Shown: positions 30,350 to 39,128 of the stretch, in pieces
How the letters are laid out: every line of letters begins with the position of its first letter
Position numbering within the stretch: the stretch's first letter is position 1
Assembly (NCBI RefSeq): GCF_009763805.1
Contig: NZ_CP046803.1
Span: forward strand, 186,001 to 250,000
Reading direction: 5' to 3'
DNA length: 64,000 nucleotides
Source: Vibrio cidicii
Lineage (GTDB): Bacteria > Pseudomonadota > Gammaproteobacteria > Enterobacterales > Vibrionaceae
Made by a program: the position numbers and the translations under genes
Notes under the pieces: model-generated
What the model saw: the letters and a program-made list of their open reading frames with translations, nothing else
What the model was told of the DNA's origin: nothing
The model's database searches: none

Positions 30350-31779
30350 ACATTCTCAAAGTTGACGCGCTTGCGGTGAAACAGGGAGAAAAGACGGTGG
30401 TTCAGCCGCTCTCTTTTGCTCTACAAGAAGGTCAATCCATCACCATTCTTGGTGAAACGGGCTCCGGAAAAAGTTTGTTTGTGAAAGCCATTTTAGGAGA
30501 TTTACCAGCGAGTTTTGCCGCTGAGGGGGAGCTCTATCTTGGCGATCTTCCTCTCTCAACGCTTAACGCTCAACAGCGCGAGCAGTTGTGGGGCAGAGAG
30601 ATCGCGGTTTTACCACAAGAGCCGCGTTTGTCACTCAATCCGCTGATGAAAATAGAGCAGCAAGTCAGCGAAGTGTATCGCTGGGTGAGAGGAATGAAAC
30701 GCGCTGAAGCTAAGGTGCAAACTGATTGTGCGTTTGCTGGTATGCTGCTTGATGATGCTCGGCAAAAGCACGTGCTAGAAATCTCCGGTGGGATGGCTCA
30801 GCGCTGTGCGCTACTCTGCGCCCAAGCGGCGGGAGGCCGGTTACTCATCGCTGATGAGCCGACAAAAGGATTGGATGAGCAAAGCAAACAGCAAGTCATC
30901 GCTGCGCTGCGTGAAGTAAAAAGACGAGGAGCGCTGATCACCATCACTCACGATTTGCAGGTTGCCGAAGCAGTCGGCGGACAACTTTATGTATTGCGAC
31001 ACGGCCATTGGCTCGCCAAGGAAAAGACATTCAAGCAATGGCAAGCGGATCACAGCGATCACTATTCGCAATCTTTAATTCGAGCCAGTCAGCCCAGTGA
31101 GGAGAAACCCACAGCGTGTTTGGCTGAACCTTTACTCGATGTGCAGCAGCTAAGTGTCGGTTTTAAAGAAAGAACTTTGATTCGCGAACTGAGTTTTTCA
31201 TTGCGTAAAGGGGAGGTAATTGGCTTTTCTGGTCCAAGCGGTTGTGGTAAGTCGACCCTTGCCGATGTGCTGCTTGGATTGAAAAAACCACTTTCGGGCT
31301 CGGTGGTTTATCATCAGGACTTTCCACTTGGTAAGCGGTTGAAATTGTACCAAGATCCACCGCAATCTTTTGCACCGCAGTTAAGTTTGTATCGACAGTT
31401 ATTGGACTTATGCCAATTACATGGCATTGAGCCGAATCTGATAGAACGTTATGCGCAGCAGTTGCACATTGCTGCGGACATTTTGCTGCGTACTTCGGAG
31501 CAAGTGTCGGGCGGTGAGCTACAGCGTATTGCGATTTTGCGTGTGCTGCTCTTAAAGCCGACCTTGTTGATCGCCGACGAGCCGACCACGCGTTTAGATC
31601 CGCACATTGCAAGAGAGACCATGGAATTGCTGATCCATACCACGCAATCGATAGGCTGTGCGCTAATTTTGATCAGTCACAGCCATCAAGAACTTGAGCG
31701 TTATTGTCACAAAAGGTTACGCTTTAGCGATCGTTGTGATGACGTAACTTTAGAGAGTTACGTGTTTAAGCCTCGATAG
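30346..31779 (+). CDS. Fused double ABC ATPase (DppD-DppF-like)
   Basis: 477 residues with two complete nucleotide-binding domains. Domain 1 has Walker A GETGSGKS, signature ISGGMAQR and Walker B LLIADEPTKGLD. Domain 2 has GPSGCGKST, VSGGELQR and LLIADEPTTRLD. The two ATPases that are usually separate in peptide importers are joined here in one chain. This completes a binding-protein, two-permease, double-ATPase importer whose cargo is probably peptides or a metal chelate. Confidence 0.92.
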   Translation: MNILKVDALAVKQGEKTVVQPLSFALQEGQSITILGETGSGKSLFVKAILGDLPASFAAEGELYLGDLPLSTLNAQQREQLWGREIAVLPQEPRLSLNPLMKIEQQVSEVYRWVRGMKRAEAKVQTDCAFAGMLLDDARQKHVLEISGGMAQRCALLCAQAAGGRLLIADEPTKGLDEQSKQQVIAALREVKRRGALITITHDLQVAEAVGGQLYVLRHGHWLAKEKTFKQWQADHSDHYSQSLIRASQPSEEKPTACLAEPLLDVQQLSVGFKERTLIRELSFSLRKGEVIGFSGPSGCGKSTLADVLLGLKKPLSGSVVYHQDFPLGKRLKLYQDPPQSFAPQLSLYRQLLDLCQLHGIEPNLIERYAQQLHIAADILLRTSEQVSGGELQRIAILRVLLLKPTLLIADEPTTRLDPHIARETMELLIHTTQSIGCALILISHSHQELERYCHKRLRFSDRCDDVTLESYVFKPR

Positions 31780-31863
31780 TCTGGGAAATTTGGCTTGCTG
31801 TGACCAGCAGGCCACAAACTAAGTCCATTGTGAACAAGTGTGCGGCCGTTCTCGTTCAGTCGC

Positions 31864-32166
31864 TCATACTTCAAAAGTACCCAAGATCTGGATGCACTGC
31901 TCTGCCACTTGTTCACTGTTGCCGCTCAAATGAGCGGTAACAATCGCCCCTTCTTTTAAAAGACAGATGGCATCCAGCAAGAGCGGATTTTCGCTTTGCA
32001 AGTGATGCGAGATGATTGCGCGAACCTGCTGTTTATGCAGGAGACAAAAGCGAGCGATCTCACTGTCTAGGTCACTGAACTCCGCCGAGGTATTGATGAA
32101 AAAGCCCCCTCTGAACGTGCCGAGTTGCTGCTCTTGGTAGGTAGGGCAGCTTGCAAAGCCGCGGAA
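31864..32166 (-). pseudogene. C-terminal remnant of a TetR-family regulator
   Basis: About 100 codons read leftwards without a start or DNA-binding domain. They begin after a stop with FRGFASCPTYQEQQ, then TFRGGFFINTSAEFSDLD and RFCLLHKQQVRAIISHHLQS, ending AEQCIQILGTFEV. This looks like the ligand-binding half of a TetR/AcrR regulator whose N-terminal helix-turn-helix has been deleted. The decay ends exactly at the promoter of the divergent ferric reductase gene. Confidence 0.6.
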
Positions 32167-32185
32167 CTATCAAATCTTCATTAAC

Positions 32186-32204
32186 GAGAATGATTTGCAA
32201 TAAC
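32186..32204. promoter_or_regulatory. Weak Fur-box-like site before the ferric reductase gene
   Basis: GAGAATGATTTGCAATAAC agrees with the 19-bp Fur consensus at 13 positions by eye. The location, about 55 bp before the start codon, fits iron control. Confidence 0.4.
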
Positions 32205-32257
32205 GTGTGGGGTTGCTTATTCTCTTGCCATACATTGTTCGGAGTAAGATCAGCAAG

Positions 32258-32990
32258 ATGAGTTCTCCTGCGTTTTTTGCACGGCTTTTTCGCCATTCGA
32301 AGGCGATCACGCCCTATTTACATGGTGAGATAAAATCGCTGGCGGAGAGAGATAGGGATGCTTCTCTTATCTGTATCGAGCGCTCTAGCTCAGACACTAT
32401 TCGCCAGCTCTACGAGAGTTTGCAGCAAGCACATCCTGAGGCTGGCGCTGCTTACTGGTTGACACGCACTTGGACGCTAGTTTGCTGGCAGCCAATCTTT
32501 GTTGCCTTTACTGCCATTTACACCTGTCGCGGTCTGCCGAAACTCTCTTCGATGGCGCAGCATGTTCAACCGAGTTTTATCAGCGGTTATCAATTTACCT
32601 CCACCGAGGTGTGGCAGGGCAGTGAAGAGGAACTCATTGAGCGTGCAGGACAAGAACTCATGCGGCTGTTTGATTATTTTCGTCTAGAAATGAGTGAGTG
32701 GACACGCATTCGCCCCGGTTTTACCCAGCATCTTTTTGCCGATGGCCTGTTGGGATGTTTAGTGAGGCTCAGTGAGACCCATCCCGAAACTGTCGGGCGA
32801 ATATTTATTCCAACATGCGCATTTGTGGCTCAGAGCCTGTGGACTTCCGGAGAAATTGGCTAGCTCGCTCAACTATCAAGCTGGAACAAAGCAACTCACC
32901 TTAGTGCGTACCAGTTGCTGCTTGGTTTACAAATGCCAAGGGCGTCCGCTTTGCCGCGACTGTCCACGTCATCCCGACAACAAACGTTAA
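32258..32990 (+). CDS. FhuF-like siderophore ferric reductase (one frameshift)
   Basis: About 243 residues after repair, starting at the ATG at 32258. The C-terminus RTSCCLVYKCQGRPLCRDC matches the Cys-Cys-x10-Cys-x2-Cys iron-sulfur motif of FhuF-type reductases, which release iron from imported ferric siderophores. The frame breaks at SETHPE. Removing one A from GAAAC at 32786-32790 restores HPELSGEYLFQHAHLWLRA and links to the Cys motif. A Fur-like box sits upstream. The neighbouring ABC operon could be functionally linked. Confidence 0.87.
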
Positions 32991-33155
32991 GGATATGGTG
33001 CGATGACTAAACGCTGATGATTGGCACCATAATCATGGGGTGAGCAAAGTTTCGCGTTTCAGTGCTGGTTTGTTTAACCCTTGCGCAGATTGCTTGACGA
33101 ATAGACTCGCTGGGGTGCTTTTTAAGCAATTGAATCAATTAAAGTAAATTTCTTG

Positions 33156-33183
33156 TTGACCTAAGAACTTAATCCGTTAAAGT
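33156..33183 (+). promoter_or_regulatory. Promoter of the tRNA-Leu/tRNA-Cys unit
   Basis: TTGACC, 16 bp, TAAAGT, then a GC-rich discriminator (ACGCCTCG). Confidence 0.8.
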
Positions 33184-33245
33184 ACGCCTCGTTCTCACGG
33201 CAAAGCTCGTAAGAACAGATGGTGTCTTCCATCGCAGTATGCGTT

Positions 33246-33332
33246 GCCCTGGTGGTGAAATCGGTAGACACAAGGGATTTAAAATCCCTCGACTTTCGAG
33301 TCGTGCCGGTTCAAGTCCGGCCCGGGGCACCA
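33246..33332 (+). tRNA. tRNA-Leu (UAA)
   Basis: 87 nt with the long variable arm of class II tRNAs. The anticodon stem AGGGA/TCCCT encloses the loop TTTAAAA, giving anticodon TAA. The T-loop is GGTTCAAGTCC, with encoded CCA. Confidence 0.96.
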
Positions 33333-33347
33333 TCACATTTCTTTACA

Positions 33348-33421
33348 GGCGCGTTGGCAGAGTGGCTATGCAGCGGATTGCAAATCCGTGGACCTCGGTT
33401 CGACTCCGGGACGCGCCTCCA
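33348..33421 (+). tRNA. tRNA-Cys (GCA), copy 2
   Basis: Identical to copy 1 over 74 nt. It lies 15 bp after tRNA-Leu and is presumably co-transcribed with it. Confidence 0.97.
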
Positions 33422-33746
33422 TTCTTTGTAATATCCTTTGTTAGAGTCTATATTTATCTCCCCAGCTTTTAAAAATCTCGAGTCAGACCGATAGCCGTTT
33501 CTCGGTTCGGTTAGTCTTCTCTCTTTGACATTTTGTTGCCACATCTATTGGTTACCAGCAGGCTTTTGCAACGTCGTCGGCGGCTTTTTATAGTCAATTC
33601 GCCGAAAGACTTGTGCTCCTTAATGTCCTAGTTTGTTGAAGTTCTACCTTTTAGAAAAAACTTATCAATTTAGTGCATATTGTCTTGATAGTACCTTGAT
33701 TGAGCATATAGTTATCAACAGTTTTTGTAAGTATTTAGGGTGGAAA
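33422..33746. other. 325-bp spacer between tRNA-Cys copy 2 and the PAS gene
   Basis: No convincing ORF. It contains a weak inverted repeat around 33490-33510 and a T-rich stretch that may end the tRNA transcript, then the leader of the PAS gene. No other signal is visible. Confidence 0.5.
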
Positions 33747-34271
33747 ATGTCAGTACATCAAGAGAAAGAAGTTTTGTTTTCACGTGATGAAGTGATCGTT
33801 AGCAAGACGGACATTCAAGGAAAAATTACCTACGCCAATCGAACCTTCATGCGAATTTCCAATTATTCTGAGTTGGATCTGCTCAATCAAAACCACAGTA
33901 TTATCCGCCACCCTTCTATGCCGCGAGGGGTGTTTTATGGCTTGTGGCACACCTTAAAATCGGGTAAGGAATTCTTTGGTTTCGTAAAAAACTATACCGC
34001 CGATAAAAACTACTATTGGGTATTTGCCAATGTGACCCCGGATCTGATTAAAGGCAAAGTCGTTGGCTATTACTCAGTGCGTCGCTCGCCACCGAAAGAA
34101 GCGGTTGCCGCTGTGAGCAAAATTTATCAGCATATGTTAGAGCAAGAAGGCCGGCTAGACAGAAAAAAAGCGCCTGAATCGTCTTGGAAGTGGTTAAACG
34201 AAACGATCCAAAAAGAACATAAGCAAACTTATGAAGAGTTTGTTCTCGATCTGTATAAGCAATCTCGATAA
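33747..34271 (+). CDS. Stand-alone PAS-domain protein (Aer-like sensor)
   Basis: 174 residues from the ATG at 33747 behind AGGGTGG. It consists almost entirely of one Aer-type PAS domain: [64 protein letters not shown] short helical tail follows. There is no output domain and no membrane segment. The chemoreceptor gene eight bases downstream lacks a sensor of its own, so the two may form a split energy-taxis receptor in which the PAS part (likely FAD-binding by family) is a separate chain. Confidence 0.88.
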   Translation: MSVHQEKEVLFSRDEVIVSKTDIQGKITYANRTFMRISNYSELDLLNQNHSIIRHPSMPRGVFYGLWHTLKSGKEFFGFVKNYTADKNYYWVFANVTPDLIKGKVVGYYSVRRSPPKEAVAAVSKIYQHMLEQEGRLDRKKAPESSWKWLNETIQKEHKQTYEEFVLDLYKQSR

Positions 34272-34279
34272 GAGGAAAG

Positions 34280-35764
34280 ATGATGAGAACCAGTAACGTT
34301 AGTAAGAAGTTCTTGCTCCTCAGACACAAATTCATTCTTATCTGCGGCTTTTTTGTTGTGCTGACCGCGTTGTTGTCAACCGCGAACTTGTATTTGTACG
34401 GCATGAATACACTGAACATTGTTATTCCCGTCGTGACTTTGCTCTTCGCGCTCTACGCACATTACGATTACCAACGTCCGCTTCGAGTGCTCGAGCGAAT
34501 GAGAGAAACTTTGTCTGAAGCGAAAAAAGGCAATATTCATGTGCGTATCACCAACACTCGCGGCCTCGGTGAAATTGGTCATGTGGCTTGGGAGCTCAAC
34601 GACCTGCTTGATATTGTTGAAACTAATTTTAAAGAGCTTTCAAACACTTTTGAGAATACGGCCAAACATCAATTCCACCGCGATGGTTTGCACGACGGTT
34701 TACCTGGTGAATTTGCGGTGACGATGAAAAACATCAATAAAGCGGTTCGTTCCATGCACGACTCTTACATCTATTCGCGGCAGAATCGACTGCGTAGTGA
34801 ACTTCACCGCACGAATACCTCCAACTTATTGTTGAAACTGAAAAATAACCAGCAAGAAATGGTGACGTTGTCGGAAAAAATGGACGATGTGATCTCAATC
34901 GCGACCGAAAATCGTGACGGCGCAGAGCAAAGCCGGGGCCTAGTGAAAGACTTAAGCTGCGAACTTGAGAGCATGAACACGCGCATGAAGCAGATGGGAG
35001 AACGGGCGCAGAAGCTGGGCAAAGACAGTGTGCGTATCTCAGAAACGGTGAGCATGATTACCGACATCGCAGAACAGACCAACTTGCTTGCGCTGAACGC
35101 GGCAATTGAAGCGGCACGTGCAGGCGAGGTGGGACGTGGGTTTGCTGTTGTTGCAGATGAAGTACGCCTATTGGCCGACAGAACTCGTACTTCAACCTCC
35201 GAAATCAGCGGAATTATCTCCTCACTCACCACGCAGATTTCCGATATGGTGCGTCAAACTCTGGAAGTGGAGAAATACACTCAAACCGTCAGTGATGCAG
35301 TGGATAATTTCTCGGTGAACTTTGAGCGGGTAGCGAACTCATCTCAGGAAACCATCTCTCTTGTCAGCCAAACCAAAGATGTCTCTTTCGCTTCGTTGGT
35401 CAAACTTGATCACATCATCTATATGCAAAATGGTTACATCGGTTTGGAACAAAATGGTCAAGGAAACGAGGCGCATGCTGTGGAAGTGGGTCACCACGAT
35501 TGTCGTTTGGGTAAATGGTATTACGAAGGGCAAGGTCTGACATCCTTTAGCCATTTACCCTCTTATCGCCGCACAGAACCTTATCACCGCGATGTACATA
35601 ATTATGTGCAAAAAGCGATGTCTTTGGTGACACAAGATTGGATGCATGATGATGAAGTGCTGAATGCCTTGGTTGGGGCGATAGACAAAGCGGAAGCGGC
35701 TAGCCACAACGTGGTGAAAGGAATCTCTGACATGGTTGATGAAAAGCATCGCGAAAGACACTGA
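34280..35764 (+). CDS. Chemoreceptor with C-terminal zinc-binding CZB domain
   Basis: 494 residues. Two close membrane segments (about 18-60) leave almost no periplasmic domain. HAMP-like sequence and a signalling domain with an intact tip ([26 protein letters not shown]...) follow. The C-terminal CZB domain has the zinc ligands in pattern: [12 protein letters not shown], then [15 protein letters not shown], then [20 protein letters not shown] receptors respond to zinc or hypochlorous acid through the Cys of the DCRLGKW motif. It is co-transcribed with the PAS protein. Confidence 0.92.
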   Translation: MMRTSNVSKKFLLLRHKFILICGFFVVLTALLSTANLYLYGMNTLNIVIPVVTLLFALYAHYDYQRPLRVLERMRETLSEAKKGNIHVRITNTRGLGEIGHVAWELNDLLDIVETNFKELSNTFENTAKHQFHRDGLHDGLPGEFAVTMKNINKAVRSMHDSYIYSRQNRLRSELHRTNTSNLLLKLKNNQQEMVTLSEKMDDVISIATENRDGAEQSRGLVKDLSCELESMNTRMKQMGERAQKLGKDSVRISETVSMITDIAEQTNLLALNAAIEAARAGEVGRGFAVVADEVRLLADRTRTSTSEISGIISSLTTQISDMVRQTLEVEKYTQTVSDAVDNFSVNFERVANSSQETISLVSQTKDVSFASLVKLDHIIYMQNGYIGLEQNGQGNEAHAVEVGHHDCRLGKWYYEGQGLTSFSHLPSYRRTEPYHRDVHNYVQKAMSLVTQDWMHDDEVLNALVGAIDKAEAASHNVVKGISDMVDEKHRERH

Positions 35765-35861
35765 ACGCCATGATTGATCTTGGCTCGGCGATTAATTTGA
35801 AGGGAAATTGGACAATCTGCTGGGTTAATCGCCAGTTAAACGGCCCTGCACCATTTTATCG

Positions 35862-35889
35862 TTGACCTCACTTAAATATCCGCTAAAGT
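35862..35889 (+). promoter_or_regulatory. Promoter of the third tRNA-Cys
   Basis: TTGACC, 16 bp, TAAAGT, then ACGCCTCG, nearly the same as before the tRNA-Leu/Cys unit. Confidence 0.8.
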
Positions 35890-35949
35890 ACGCCTCGCTT
35901 TGAAGGGAAACGCTTCAAGCGAGGCGATTTTTATCCCTCACTCTTCAGA

Positions 35950-36023
35950 GGCGCGTTGGCAGAGTGGCTATGCAGCGGATTGCAAATCCGTGGACCTCGG
36001 TTCGACTCCGGGACGCGCCTCCA
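35950..36023 (+). tRNA. tRNA-Cys (GCA), copy 3
   Basis: Identical to copies 1 and 2 over 74 nt, with its own promoter. Confidence 0.97.
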
Positions 36024-36219
36024 TTTATCTCTTCAATCTCTTTTTCCAATTGGTTTTGCACTGTCTCTGTAACGAACCTCCAACCCCTTTTTCTTGCCAA
36101 TCTCTAGACCATGATTTAAGCAAAACTGCCAACTGAATAGTCAGTAACGGCTTGTATTTGATAATATTTGGTTATAAATTGTTAGCGACTTATTTATAAA
36201 ACGGTTTAGGAAGTAAAGC

Positions 36220-36474
36220 ATGGAATCGCTCGCAAACGTTTTGGTTGTCTTCATCATCTTCGCCGCCATTTTTGGCAGTGGCATGTTGAAAATTGTGCTC
36301 AATCACAGGGAAAAAGTAAAAGCACTCGAACTGACAGACGCACGCAAGTCATCAAGCAGTGATCATGACGAGTTGCGTTTGCAAGTTGAAAAGTTGACTC
36401 AGCGCGTAGTTGTACTTGAGAAAATTGTCACCGACCAAAAATACCAACTCGAGAAAGAGATCGCTTCTTTGTAA
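36220..36474 (+). CDS. Small membrane-anchored coiled-coil protein
   Basis: 84 residues: an N-terminal membrane helix (ANVLVVFIIFAAIFGSGML), a basic turn, then a heptad-rich helix (LRLQVEKLTQRVVVLEKIV). The layout resembles PspB-type proteins, but residue-level similarity is not convincing, so I leave it unnamed. A strong terminator follows. Confidence 0.7.
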   Translation: MESLANVLVVFIIFAAIFGSGMLKIVLNHREKVKALELTDARKSSSSDHDELRLQVEKLTQRVVVLEKIVTDQKYQLEKEIASL

Positions 36475-36482
36475 CGGTTACT

Positions 36483-36506
36483 CAGGCCAGTTTGCTGGCC
36501 TGTTTT
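36483..36506 (+). terminator. Terminator after the coiled-coil gene
   Basis: CAGGCCAG pairs perfectly with CTGGCCTG around tttg, followed by TTTT. Confidence 0.85.
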
Positions 36507-36516
36507 GTCTCTGCTG

Positions 36517-37305
36517 TCAACGCTCATCAAAAAAATCTTTATTTCTAATGTACTTGCTCATCAGATGATAGGAAAAGGGCCTTAGGATCCAACTGAGTAG
36601 CGAGCGCCCAAGCCTCTCATAGGTTGGCGTGTTCTCGTAAATGCGCCCGTTGTACAGCCAAAGCATTTTGCCGGCATGCCAGTAAAGAAAGGGGACGGGC
36701 GGCATAAAGGTGACGATATCGAGATCGCAGCAGATGCGGTAGGTTTTGTGCGCCAAAGTGTAATGGCGTGGAAAACGCCAGTCGCCAATCGCAGGCTGAC
36801 CAAAAGTGACCACACGTTTGATGGATTTGGGGTACTTGTGCTCTAGATAGTCAGCAAAAACACAACCAATCGCCCCTCCCGATGAATGGCCAGTGATGGT
36901 GATGCGTTTTCCTTCAAATAGCAGCGGTAATACGGTTTGTTCTAGCTTATCTAACACGCTCATACCAAGCGTATCGGCATTACGTGACGGTTGGCTTTCT
37001 TGATGCAGCAGATGGTAAAAACCGGCGTGGATACGGTAGGAAAGGCCTAAATGACGGCAACTTCTCGTCCATAATGCAAAGTTAAGCAGCCAGTCACTGA
37101 TACTGTGAGAGCCTTTTATCACCACCACCGCTTCATCTGAGTCTTTACTCCACAACACTCGAATCATGGTTTTACCAAACTGGTTTTTGATAATGCGTTG
37201 TCCGTTTGGATCAAACCCGTAGCGAGTCTGTTTGAATACTCTCGGGTAGGCAAGGCTGCACAGCACGGCATAACGTTCATATTGATAGCGCTTTAGCGGC
37301 TTCAC
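36517..37305 (-). CDS. Class 3 lipase-family alpha/beta hydrolase
   Basis: 262 residues if the GTG at 37305 is used (VKPLKRYQYERYAVL); a TTG start at 37371 would add 22 residues that look non-coding. The nucleophile elbow ITGHSSGGAIGCVFADYL fits G-x-S-x-G of lipase_3. The Asp region VTFGQPAIGDWRFPRHY and a conserved late His complete the likely triad. No signal peptide is seen. It is a tail-to-head neighbour of the GGDEF gene on the same strand. Confidence 0.8.
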   Translation of the reverse strand: MKPLKRYQYERYAVLCSLAYPRVFKQTRYGFDPNGQRIIKNQFGKTMIRVLWSKDSDEAVVVIKGSHSISDWLLNFALWTRSCRHLGLSYRIHAGFYHLLHQESQPSRNADTLGMSVLDKLEQTVLPLLFEGKRITITGHSSGGAIGCVFADYLEHKYPKSIKRVVTFGQPAIGDWRFPRHYTLAHKTYRICCDLDIVTFMPPVPFLYWHAGKMLWLYNGRIYENTPTYERLGRSLLSWILRPFSYHLMSKYIRNKDFFDER

Positions 37306-37367
37306 AAAAGATACTCTACGGGAATGGTGCCGATAGCATATAAAGCGTTTGTGAAAATTACATGACC

Positions 37368-38324
37368 TCAATCATTGATGCCGACAAAGGCGACACTGTT
37401 TTTACCGCTTTTCTTCACGCGATACATGGCGGCATCGGCTTTTTCATAAATATCATCAAATGGCTGGCCCGCGCCTTGAAAGAGGCAAACACCAATACTT
37501 AATCCAATGGAAACTTTAGGCGCAAATTCAAACGGCTTAGAGAGGCGAGAAAGAAGCTGATCGCAGATGTGCATTATCTCGCTGCGTTCAACGTATTGGC
37601 ACAATATCACAAATTCATCGCCGCCTAAGCGGCCAATTTGGCTGTTTGTCTGCGTCACTTGTTTGAGGCATTGCGCAACGGCAATAAGGACGCTGTCACC
37701 CGTTTTGTGCCCCAGTTCGTCGTTGACGCTTTTGAAGTTGTCTACGTCAATGAAAATAAGCGCCCAGCGTTGATCACTAGATACGCTTGTCTCGGCATAA
37801 AATTGTTTTTCGAGCGCACTGCGATTGAGCAATCCAGTCAACGGATCGCTGTCTGCCAGCTTAGCGAGCTGCTGCTCGTAGCGCTTTTCTTGGGTAATGT
37901 CGATGTGCGTGCCCATCATTCGTAGGGGAGCGCCGCTCGCATCGTATTCTACCACCCGGCCTCGATCAGAAACCCAATTGTCGCTGCCATCCTTATGAAC
38001 CATGCGATGAACAACCTGATATAAGTCGGTTTTTCCGGCCAAATGGTCTTCAAAGGCGCCTACTGCAAGATCGTAATCATCAGGATGCAACTTGCTTTTC
38101 CAAGTCTCGATGGTGGCGGTTAACTCGTGCGATTGATACCCGAGCATTTTCCCCCATTCCATATTGAAAATAGTGAGTGTGCCCGTTGGTACATGTTGCT
38201 CCCACAAACATAATCCTGTGCCGTCTAAGGCAACATGCAGTTTCTCCTGAAGCCGAGCGTTTTCCTGCTTCAATTGTTGGAGTTCTTTCTCCAACTGCTT
38301 AATTTTTAATAAATACTCTTCCAT
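37368..38324 (-). CDS. PAS-GGDEF diguanylate cyclase
   Basis: 318 residues from the ATG at 38324 (MEEYLLKIKQLEKELQQL, a coiled-coil start). A PAS_3 domain lies at about 35-150 (LCLWEQHVPTGTLTIFNMEW ... VVHRMVHKDGSDNWVSDRG). The GGDEF domain has an intact active site, RLGGDEFVILCQY, preceded by DPLTGLLNRSALE. It makes cyclic di-GMP. The protein is soluble and has no membrane segment. Confidence 0.92.
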   Translation of the reverse strand: MEEYLLKIKQLEKELQQLKQENARLQEKLHVALDGTGLCLWEQHVPTGTLTIFNMEWGKMLGYQSHELTATIETWKSKLHPDDYDLAVGAFEDHLAGKTDLYQVVHRMVHKDGSDNWVSDRGRVVEYDASGAPLRMMGTHIDITQEKRYEQQLAKLADSDPLTGLLNRSALEKQFYAETSVSSDQRWALIFIDVDNFKSVNDELGHKTGDSVLIAVAQCLKQVTQTNSQIGRLGGDEFVILCQYVERSEIMHICDQLLSRLSKPFEFAPKVSIGLSIGVCLFQGAGQPFDDIYEKADAAMYRVKKSGKNSVAFVGIND

Positions 38325-38603
38325 GGTCCACACCGATAGCCTGTGCCTTATCAAAAATGAAAACAAGTGGCACCAGGCTATTCCGTTCACATTGGGCAAA
38401 AACTGTAAAAACGCTGTAATACAAAGGATTAAAGATTAAGCGATCTTGCGCGCAATTTTAAGATATAGTTCAAATATCTATATGAGCTTATAAATAAAAT
38501 CGTGAATTAGTTGATACTAATCGATAATATTCGGATATAAAACTTCTCTTTTTAGCTTCAATTTTGCGTACTTCTTTCAGGACGTATTGCATAAGGAATC
38601 AAT

Positions 38604-39122
38604 GTGATAGCGAAATTGTCAAAACCTCTATTTTTGTTGTTGGCTGCATTTGGCGCGTCGAGTTCTATGGCCGCGTCTATGGCGAGCTATCCGGCAGGTT
38701 GGGAATCTTGGCCAGTGGTTAAAGAGTCCATGAATTTGCCTGCTGATACTGTGCTGCCGCCAGATACCTCGTTGTTTATCCAAGAATCAGTACGTGCCTA
38801 CAGCTGGATCAATAATGGCCAAGGTTCTCCGCTAACCATTCGTGTTAATCCAGAAAAGCTGGCGCAGTACAAAACGCACGGCCCCTATACCGATGGCCCT
38901 ACGGCGGTGGCCGTTTCCGAAGTGCAGGGGATTGTGTGGGTAACAGAACATATCGGCGGTATGGCAATTTACGGTAGCTATGATCGCAGCGGGAAAGACG
39001 TCACTTCTATGCACCCGAGTCTTGAACCCAGTTTCTGCCAAAGTTGCCATACGACCTACAAAGACATTTGTATTAATGGCACCTGCGCAGAACCTGTGAT
39101 GAATGTGTTTAAAGACAAGTAA
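38604..39122 (+). CDS. Periplasmic c-type cytochrome-like protein
   Basis: 172 residues from a GTG with AAGGAA upstream; an ATG two bases earlier hits an immediate stop. It has a signal peptide (MIAKLSKPLFLLLAAFGASS). One heme-attachment motif, CQSCH at residues 145-149, lies near the C-terminus; the preceding 120 residues resemble cytochrome P460 or sensory DUF folds (GPYTDGPTAVAVSEVQGIVW). The gene ends six bases before a membrane diguanylate cyclase, so a heme sensor feeding a c-di-GMP signal is plausible. Confidence 0.82.
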   Translation: MIAKLSKPLFLLLAAFGASSSMAASMASYPAGWESWPVVKESMNLPADTVLPPDTSLFIQESVRAYSWINNGQGSPLTIRVNPEKLAQYKTHGPYTDGPTAVAVSEVQGIVWVTEHIGGMAIYGSYDRSGKDVTSMHPSLEPSFCQSCHTTYKDICINGTCAEPVMNVFKDK

Positions 39123-39128
39123 GCCATT

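Noticed and set aside
33219..33472. Open reading frames across the tRNA-Leu and tRNA-Cys genes
   Set aside because: They are chance frames through tRNA sequence and have no independent support.
23971..36023. A CRISPR-like array from the repeated 74-bp units
   Set aside because: The repeats are tRNA-Cys genes kilobases apart. No short regularly spaced repeats or cas genes are present anywhere in the window.
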